A stretch of 64,000 nt of DNA. It comes from Hofstenia miamia. Lineage: Eukaryota > Xenacoelomorpha > Acoela. The position numbers and the translations under genes are program-made. The stretch is from the NCBI GenBank assembly GCA_004352715.1, contig SCFE01000009.1:1828754-1892753 (forward strand), written 5' to 3'. The notes beneath the pieces are model-generated. The model was not told the DNA's origin. It made no database searches and saw only the letters and a list, made by a program, of their open reading frames with translations. Position 1 is the first letter of the stretch. The number at the start of each line of letters is the position of its first letter. Positions 57,830 to 64,000 of the stretch are shown one piece after another.

Positions 57830-58584
57830 GAAGCAGAGAAAAAGTAAATGACAATAGATACAAGAAGTCAAAAGAAATGTTGCTCAGAAGCAACAACAAA
57901 GAAAGGATATATATAGAAGGGACAATAACCCCATATGATCTCTATCAAGAAGGAGAAGCCATACACCAACAGATTAAAAAGGTGTGGATGGAAATTGAAA
58001 AGCATCCCACTCAGATGGTGATCTTGTTTTCAGGAATCAATGATATAGTATGGGGCAAATTGTGGAGCTCACAATATAGATACTATGATGTGATGAGACA
58101 TGTGGAGATAATAATGATGATATGACTTGGAAAAAATAATCCAGAAGAAATAACAAGAGAGGAAGTAAGGAATAATATCAGTGTGTTTTACAATGAAGTA
58201 TCAGTGTCAAAATCACTGAGATCTACATATGAATTCTCTTATCCACACACAATGATACACCCCAACTTGGCACATACCAGTATAGTGGATGCAATAATGA
58301 CATTGATGATAGCTATTAAAGGACTAAAACTCTACAAAAAATACTATGAAGAATTCAATGAGAAACTAAACAAATTGCACAGCATGTGCATGATCTCAAA
58401 CAATTTGAAGAACCTATCATTTCTGAGACATAAAAAGATGGTTACCACAGAAAAAGATGTTGTTTTAAAGCTGACTAAAGAAGAGAAGTACAAAAACACT
58501 GATTGGGAAATGAAAGAAGCAAGTAGTATTATAAAGAAAGCAGTGGAAATGGTTCATGGTGAAAGAGTGATCCTTCTTAATTAG
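57712..58584 (+). pseudogene. SGNH/GDSL-hydrolase-like C-terminal domain of the element-specific ORF
   Basis: Open from 57712, with one in-frame TGA at 58123 and continuing in frame to TAA at 58582. The order IYIEGTITPYDLYQEGEAI, then HPTQMVILFSGINDIVWGK, then about 55 residues later YPHTMIHPNLAHTSIVDAIM resembles SGNH hydrolases: an oxyanion-hole Gly block, the G-x-N-D block III after a hydrophobic strand, and an xxxHPN block V followed by a helix. The catalytic block I Ser is not clear and the block V Asp (three before His) is Thr, so the activity, if any, is lost or the similarity is partial. The ORF ends 17 bp before the right LTR. SGNH domains are known in ORF1 of non-LTR elements; I do not know one in this position. 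Confidence 0.42.
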
Positions 58585-58589
58585 CTATG

Positions 58590-58601
58590 CTGGAGGGGGA
58601 G
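58590..58601 (+). other. Polypurine tract
   Basis: TGGAGGGGGAG immediately before the right LTR; such a tract primes second-strand synthesis in LTR elements. Confidence 0.8.
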
Positions 58602-59354
58602 TGTAACATATTCATATCATGTGTGGTCAAGTTAAGAAATGAAATGGAAAGAACTAAGACTCAAGTAATATAAAAATTAATTGTACACACATGATTATTA
58701 TTAATTAGATCATTTGTAAAATTTTAATAAGTAGTATTTTGATATTAATTCACTTGGCAGTACTTTTGACAAATTAAAAAAGACTGAAATGCAAATGCTA
58801 ATTAATGCTGATGTGTGTAAATGGCAGATGAAGAAAAAGAAGGAAATCAGTAAATTGTCAACAACATTGATTAAACAGGTACTTGCCAAGTTTTTGATTG
58901 TTTGCTATTATTAAGTATAAAAATAGTGCAATTTATTTATTTGGTGATGAATGAAATTCATTGGATTTACTTCTTTATCTTATCAGGTTTATTTATGAAA
59001 TTCAATGGAAAGCTAAACAGTCAAGCACTAGAGTAATCTGGACAATGGTGCCCAACTACATTTAAAGGACATTTGGAATAGCTGGCACACAATAGCCTTT
59101 CAAAAGTGTGGTGCAGCTGGTAGTCATTGATTCCTCAATGTGCTTATAGGTTAGGTGTAAGGGTAGGGATTTTAATTTGTTCTAGCTTTCCTATCATTCA
59201 TTATTCACAAGTTAGTGTTATTACTGTTATATCAACCCTCACAAGAAAAGTAATGTTGTATCTAGATTGTTTTTCTTGGTTAATCAACCAATTGCCCATT
59301 AGTAAATTATTCAACTTTCAACCAACTTACAAATGAGTTTTATTGCTAACTGCA
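58602..59354 (+). repeat. 3' LTR of the gypsy-type element
   Basis: 753 bp, partner of 48711-49465, with the same TG...CA ends and two small indels relative to it (one T near 58764, TTTTTGG/TTCTTGG region near 59272). Confidence 0.88.
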
Positions 59355-60189
59355 TTGATTGTTCACATGTATCAAGGGCTAACATGTACACTTATATCTA
59401 TAGGGTTATTATATGTAGGGAAATATAACAAGCCAAAGCACCACAGTTGCATTACTTTCCTATATTTTAACTGCAAAAATAACAAGGACAATCAATGCAT
59501 TAAATTATTAAGTTATCACACACACATGTGTTTTCTGAGACAATGTTCCATGCACTGAGTCAACCATTGGTAACTCCTTTGATGTCTGAGTAAAGCTGGA
59601 TTCATTCATGAAGACAAAGTATCCTCTTGTGCATTGCTTTAAGTTGGGTTCTGACTCTGTACATCATCTCTTGCTCTCATTCTAAAATGGCTGTTGTTAG
59701 TTAGAGCATTAAGTGTAGCTAATGCATGCATATTAATTAAGTTAATACAGTTAACAATGATATAGAAATAGAGAGTGTTTGGAGTCTCTCAAACATTAAA
59801 TACTAGAATTAAATAGGAATATGGTTAAGCAATCCTGAAGTAAGTCCAAATTAATGTTGGTAAGATTCTACACTGGTTACAACTCCCATTTCATCATTAG
59901 GAACATGTCCTTTTCACTGATGCATTGGCAATCTAATATATATTGGCATTCCTGCTGATTATTGCCATGAGGAAACCTTGCATCTTGACTGATTGCATTT
60001 AATTGATTAAATAATAGTTGCTCTTGTTTCTGAGAGTTTTGAAGGTGTATTCCTAAACATCAAGTAGATATAAATTGAAATGATTCTGTTATCCTTGCTC
60101 TGAGAGCAACTGATTGACACTGCTGTACCTGGATGTGTTGCCAATGAGACATTTTGAGGCCAAATCTGAATTAATATTCCTTAGTGGTT
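59355..60189. other. CpG-poor DNA between the LTR element and the next relic
   Basis: No intact frame. The part right of about 59880 may already belong to the decayed opposite-strand gypsy relic, because short integrase-like frames can be traced, but I cannot support a boundary. Confidence 0.35.
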
Positions 60190-61450
60190 ATATTTGGCAA
60201 ACTGTGTAAAAACACCAACAAATGTCATCATGTACTGAAATCAATGCTATGTTTGGGGTAATGGTCTTACAAAATCAACCACTATGAATTCTTGAGGTTC
60301 TCTGGGTATTGGAATCTAAGCTTGCAGTATGGGAGCCCATTTGGGTTTTAGTTCAGCACATACAGAACATTGTTTTAGAAAGTTAGCAACGTCTGCAACC
60401 CTGTTTTTATATTCAATGCTTTTTCAGCTTAAATCTGCTAGCATGCCATCTAATCCATAATGAGTACCATGGGAATTCAACAATAATATTTTCCTTTGTT
60501 CAAATGTTTCTTTTTGTCTAAGTATATCTGGAACAATACTTTCAAAATGCTAATAGAAACAATTGCCACCATAAATGCATTTGTGACAGCTTAGAATTTT
60601 TAAATAGACATAAAACTGCCCTATTGTCTACAACTAAATTGAACTGTCAACTGTAGAGATATTTCTTTAGCTTATCCACACTAAAAATGCCTCTTTATCA
60701 CTAACATACACTTGCTTTTCAGAACCTTTTAGTAAGTGACTAACAAAAAATATCAGTTTTCCAACTTGCTCCATCTGTGCATAATTTTAAGGGTTTGCTA
60801 TAGTCTGGCATTGATAATGTTGCTGTCATCAAGTCATTCTTTAATTGTGTAAATCTCTCTTCATGCTCAGTTCTCCATTCAAAAAATTTGCCAGTTGATT
60901 TTTTTTTAAATTCATATAGGAGGGCAGGCTTAGTAGCAAAGTTAGGTATGTGCTCTCCATAGAAGTTCATCATTCCTAAAACTCCCTCCAGCATTGCCCT
61001 TGTTTTTGGTACTTGCAAATTTACAATTGGTTGTATCCTATCTGTATCAGGTGAAATATGTCCATTGTCAATCACATGTCCCAAAAATTTAACTTTAGAT
61101 ACAAGAATTCACATTTCTCCTTTTGAAATGATAATCCTAGAGACCTTACTTGTCTAAGAAATGCTGGAGTTTTCTCATAAACTTATTCTTTAGTTTCACT
61201 GCTTAAGAGACCATTATCAATTAGATAAGAGCAATAAGTGAATGGGACAAAAATTACTTTCCCAACTCTTAATGCTTGAACAACAGCATTCATATGTCAG
61301 AACACAGTTATTTTGCAAAGATGGTCTCCCACTCAATTTTTCATGAGCAACATTACTAGTTCCTTCAAATCACATGTCCAGGTTTGAGCAAGGAGCCTTG
61401 TGTAAATTGTTTTGACTATGCCATTTGCGTTAGGTTGAAGTTGCACTTTT
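60190..61450 (-). pseudogene. Opposite-strand gypsy-type relic: reverse transcriptase, RNase H, integrase pieces
   Basis: Minus-strand frame 61084-60740 encodes GHVIDNGHISPDTDRIQPIV, LEGVLGMMNFYGEHIPNFAT, FFEWRTEHEERFTQLKNDLM and TLSMPDYSKPLKLCTDGASW. That is the reverse transcriptase connection leading into RNase H, with PDY...TDGAS replacing the usual start of RNase H. Upstream (61450-61090) broken frames hold the end of the palm; downstream (about 60400-60200) CSVCAELKPKWAPI and EFIVVDFVRPLPQT look like the zinc-binding and first-Asp regions of an integrase. Many stops. LTRs were not found. It differs in sequence from the complete element and is also CpG-poor. Confidence 0.7.
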
Positions 61451-61844
61451 ACCATTTTGATAATATAATTTTATAATTTGAGCCATTTCTCTACATGATA
61501 AATCCATAATTGCAGGTAAGCACTTCTAAAATGAAATATGTAAATAATGCAATCCAAATATGCATAAAATAATTATAAGTGAACATAAATCAACAAATGT
61601 ATTTGATTGGCTAGTAATGACAAATTAAAAAAAGTAACAACATTTTGACTCAACCAGTACATGGAAATGTAAGTGCTGGTACTGAGTCATGGGTTTGATA
61701 CAGAGAGTAGAAAATCTTGTTATGGTGACAACATTTCTTCTCACAAATGCCTACATTTGAAAATGTGCTTGCCTGTAAGAATTTTATATATAAGCATGTT
61801 ATTAATACAAATGGACATTAAACTTACAATATATTTTTTTAACA

Positions 61845-61845
<1 letters not shown>

Positions 61846-61880
<35 letters not shown>

Positions 61881-62012
61881 NNNNNNNNNNNNNNNNNNNN
61901 NNNNNNNNNNNNNNNNNNNNNNNNNNNNNNNNNNNNNNNNNNNNNNNNNNNNNNNNNNNNNNNNNNNNNNNNNNNNNNNNNNNNNNNNNNNNNNNNNNNN
62001 NNTATATATATC
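61846..62012. other. (TA)n tract interrupted by a 122-N gap
   Basis: TA repeats on both sides of N 61881-62002. CpG-poor sequence ends on its left and CpG-rich sequence begins on its right. Confidence 0.92.
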
Positions 62013-62120
62013 ATTACACGAAATATATCATTACACGAAATATTTTCTAGCTACGAAAAATTTATGTCGTGCGATGGCGTACGAAAATTGATTTCACATG
62101 CAATCTTAATACATGGCATA

Positions 62121-62460
62121 AAAATTTTTTTTAGCGATTTCTCTAAATTGGCATGCATTTTTCTACCGTCACGAAATCTTTCTGAATGACGAAGCAATGT
62201 GCATTGTAATGCTGCTTTTCTTCAAAGGAGATTCTTGTTAGATTTTGGGGCAATTTGCATTTTATTCGCCCTTATATTGTCTTGAGAATGCATAGAAAAA
62301 AGAATATTTTTAGCGATTGCTCTAAATTGGCATGCATTTTTCTACCGTTACGAAATCTGTTTGAATGACGAAGCAATGTGCATTGTAGTGCTCTTTTTTT
62401 TAAAATGAAATATTTGATAGATTTTGCGACAATTGGGACTTTATAGGTCCCATGCATTTT
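62121..62460. repeat. Tandem duplication, unit about 179 bp
   Basis: The unit containing TAGCGATTTCTCTAAATTGG and CATGCATTTTTCTACCGTCA, then GAATGACGAAGCAATGTGCA, recurs 179 bp later (from about 62311) with around ten substitutions and indels in the first 110 bp and weaker similarity after. No coding content. Confidence 0.75.
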
Positions 62461-63438
62461 ACTGAGACATCTAGAAAATTTTTTGTTTGGCAATAACCAT
62501 AGAAAAAATTATTTCTCCGAACTTCCTTTAATGGAATCTGATTACATGCTATAAAGGGGTTCTAAATTGATTCATTTCATGTCAATTACTCACTGCCATT
62601 TTAAGGACAACATATTTTTCTCAATGGTTGATGACTGTATTTTTTAAAGAGTGTAGTTTATTTTTAGAGTAGCATTGCACTATGAGCTAAATACGGAATT
62701 TGGGGTGATGATGGCCTCCTTCCTGAGTTAAATTACGTTTTTATATTTTCCTAAGTTTTGATATAGGAAAGGAATATATTTGAAAAGTAAATCTATGTGC
62801 CAATGCCAATGAACAGCATATTATTTCATATTTGTATTTTTAGCGCTGTGTAGTCTTCAGTTTATTCAAGCTGATTGGTGCCTCCTTTTACAAGCAAAAT
62901 ATATGTTAGCGCTTTAGACATTTTTTATCAACATTTGCAGGCTAACCTTACTAATGTAAAATAGATAATTCTATAAAGGAAATTAATGAATCATTTTTCA
63001 TTCATTTCCATATTAGAGTCCTGCAAAACCAATCATTTTATTGGGCCTGGTACTGACATTGTAGAAATGCGATAGGGCCCGGTGCTATACCAAACCGTGA
63101 ACCGAAATCATGGTTTTTAACTAACCTAAATGAAACAGACTTTTGGAACTGGACGGTTTCGGTTTGAGAATTTCGAAGATGCAAAATAGTCAGAAATTAA
63201 GCACGAGTATCCTGTTTGTCACTTTCATAATCTTCATCTTCTAATTGTTTAATGTATTTCTAAAGTCCTAAACTTCTAAAAGTCCCAAAGTTTTAAATTT
63301 AAAGTTCTGAATTTAATTCATATCTAAATTTTAAATATCACTGACACTTTTTAGTTTTTTTGCTTTTTGATTAGGGGTTCATTCATTTTCTGCAACGGTA
63401 GCCAGGCGTTAACTAATGTTTTCCTTTCCTTTTAGATG
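62461..63438. other. Intergenic or intronic DNA, no gene seen
   Basis: Contains a stretch at 63040-63180 rich in GGTTTCGGTTTGAGAA and AACCG-type words resembling short hAT-like elements (compare 4830-4890 and the AACCGGATACCGACCGG word at 63785-63801); ends not defined. Confidence 0.35.
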
Positions 63439-63585
63439 GAACCTTCTGTCAAGCTCATCTGAAGAGAAACCTAGAAGTCCTGAAGGAGTATTTAAATCAG
63501 TTAAAAATTAAACTAGAAATAGCTTGCTATTGGTATAAACTATGTACTACTACCATACGTGAAATAATTTGCGTAAAACTATGAA
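63439..63585 (+). CDS. Candidate terminal exon (weak)
   Basis: After a good polypyrimidine acceptor (TTTCCTTTCCTTTTAG, ending at 63435) one frame is open to a TGA at about 63583. It encodes GTFCQAHLKRNLEVLKEYLN, QLKIKLEIACYW and a short cationic end. Amphipathic, no family recognised; could be chance. Confidence 0.2.
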
Positions 63586-64000
63586 AATAAGTTGAGGATA
63601 TCTGCAATGATGGTTATTAGTCTCATCTGCTAAATTAAAAGAAATGAGCCGAAACCCTAAACCGACAGCTTTAAATTTGAAATGAAATAAAAATACAAAA
63701 GAAGCGACGAAATCAATACTTGGCCTTCCTTTTGATTTAGTTTTAATTGATGCTCAAATTCTGCACCGTCTTCAGCCTTACTGCTGAACCGGATACCGAC
63801 CGGGTGACAATTTGCCGGCCTGCAGCTGCTTTAAAAAAGGCGGTAAAATTACCGGTCAAGATTAAAAAATTATTTTTTGTTTTATTTGATAAGCTGGAAA
63901 TATTTTGCTTATATATATATATAGTTATAAAAAGAAAAATAACTTATATTGACATGAATGTGTACAGAAAAAACATGCATACAGTTAATAAATATATATA
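63586..64000. other. No gene seen
   Basis: AT-rich with a short GC-richer island (63780-63830, CCGGATACCGACCGGGTGAC) that may be the end of a transposon; the window ends in TA-type repeats. Confidence 0.35.

Larger units (their letters stand above)
48711..59354 (+). mobile_element. Complete but decayed Ty3/gypsy-type LTR retrotransposon (10.6 kb)
   Basis: Bounded by direct LTRs of 755 and 753 bp that begin TGTAAC and end TGCA. A primer-binding site follows the left LTR, and a polypurine tract (GGAGGGGGAG) precedes the right one. Domain order is Gag zinc knuckle, aspartic protease, reverse transcriptase, RNase H and integrase, the Ty3/gypsy order (integrase after RNase H). The pol blocks share one frame, broken by stops and several frameshifts. 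It is about twice the usual gypsy length because of a further 3.9 kb between integrase and the right LTR. No target-site duplication is evident (left flank ATTCTGG, right flank TTGATTG). The whole copy is CpG-depleted and inactive. Confidence 0.88.
43810..61880. other. CpG-depleted domain of about 18 kb
   Basis: By eye only about 15 CG dinucleotides occur between 43810 and 61880 (for example at about 45914, 46851, 48601, 50262, 52711, 54956, 56818, 57595 and 61428), whereas a few hundred would be expected from base composition; the sequences on either side carry CpG at near-expected density. TG and CA are correspondingly common. The signature is that of long-term CpG methylation and deamination, as in methylated gene bodies of invertebrates with mosaic methylation. 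The right edge coincides with a (TA)n/N gap, so a join to DNA from another place or organism must also be considered. Confidence 0.85.

Noticed and set aside
55840-58584. Envelope gene of an errantivirus-like element
   Set aside because: The position fits, but there is no signal peptide, membrane anchor or cleavage site, and the end looks SGNH-like instead.
43810-61880. Fungal-type RIP as the cause of depletion
   Set aside because: The loss is specific to CpG and gives TG/CA pairs; CpA is not depleted, and the setting is an animal genome.
1-64000. CRISPR arrays, operons, tRNA or rRNA genes
   Set aside because: None seen; the regularly spaced array at 54.9-55.5 kb is a degenerate coding repeat inside a retrotransposon.

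Overview
This is eukaryotic, almost certainly invertebrate animal DNA. It is AT-rich, with (TA)n and (AAT)n microsatellites, GT-AG introns (some only 43-44 nt long), a recognisable animal DOCK-family gene and many degenerate animal-type transposons. There are no operons, rRNAs, tRNAs or CRISPR arrays. The species cannot be named from this window. The assembly is imperfect: five N runs (one of exactly 1000 N), and six single Ns, several of which sit in the middle of duplicated sequence.

Left part (1-31 kb). The only host gene I can assign with confidence is a DOCK/CED-5-type Rac guanine-nucleotide exchange factor. Exons for the SH3 end and the N-terminal region lie on the minus strand between 30.9 and 13.7 kb. 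Exons for the DHR-1 (C2) domain and the segment after it lie on the PLUS strand between 0.8 and 10.9 kb. Reading phases match wherever neighbouring exons could be joined. The two halves point toward each other across the 1000-N gap at 11.1-12.1 kb, so the left scaffold piece is probably inverted; a real inversion or two gene copies are alternatives. The introns hold a deleted mariner, two Tc1-like elements, two short hAT-type elements with 8-bp target duplications, hAT and other transposase fossils, and a three-copy dispersed repeat.

Middle (31-43.8 kb). This is a retrotransposon graveyard. One non-LTR family (plus strand, C-terminal CCHC knuckle, (AAT)n tail) and a second non-LTR family (minus strand, SGNH-type ORF1, endonuclease, reverse transcriptase) are nested in each other, and a third reverse transcriptase relic follows. 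Several local duplications around single Ns look like assembly errors.

Right part (43.8-61.9 kb). CpG is almost absent over about 18 kb (about 15 CG by eye), with normal CpG on both sides; the right edge is a gap. Inside lies a complete but decayed 10.6-kb Ty3/gypsy-type LTR retrotransposon (48711-59354) with 753-755 bp LTRs, a zinc-knuckle Gag, protease, reverse transcriptase, RNase H and integrase. Downstream of the integrase is an unusual 3.9-kb coding region with a tandem repeat array, helical charged regions and an SGNH-hydrolase-like end. The two LTRs differ at ten places by TG in one and CA in the other, which is what independent decay of the same CpG sites would leave. A second, opposite-strand gypsy relic follows at 60.2-61.4 kb. 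The last 2 kb return to normal CpG and hold only a 179-bp tandem duplication and one weak exon candidate.
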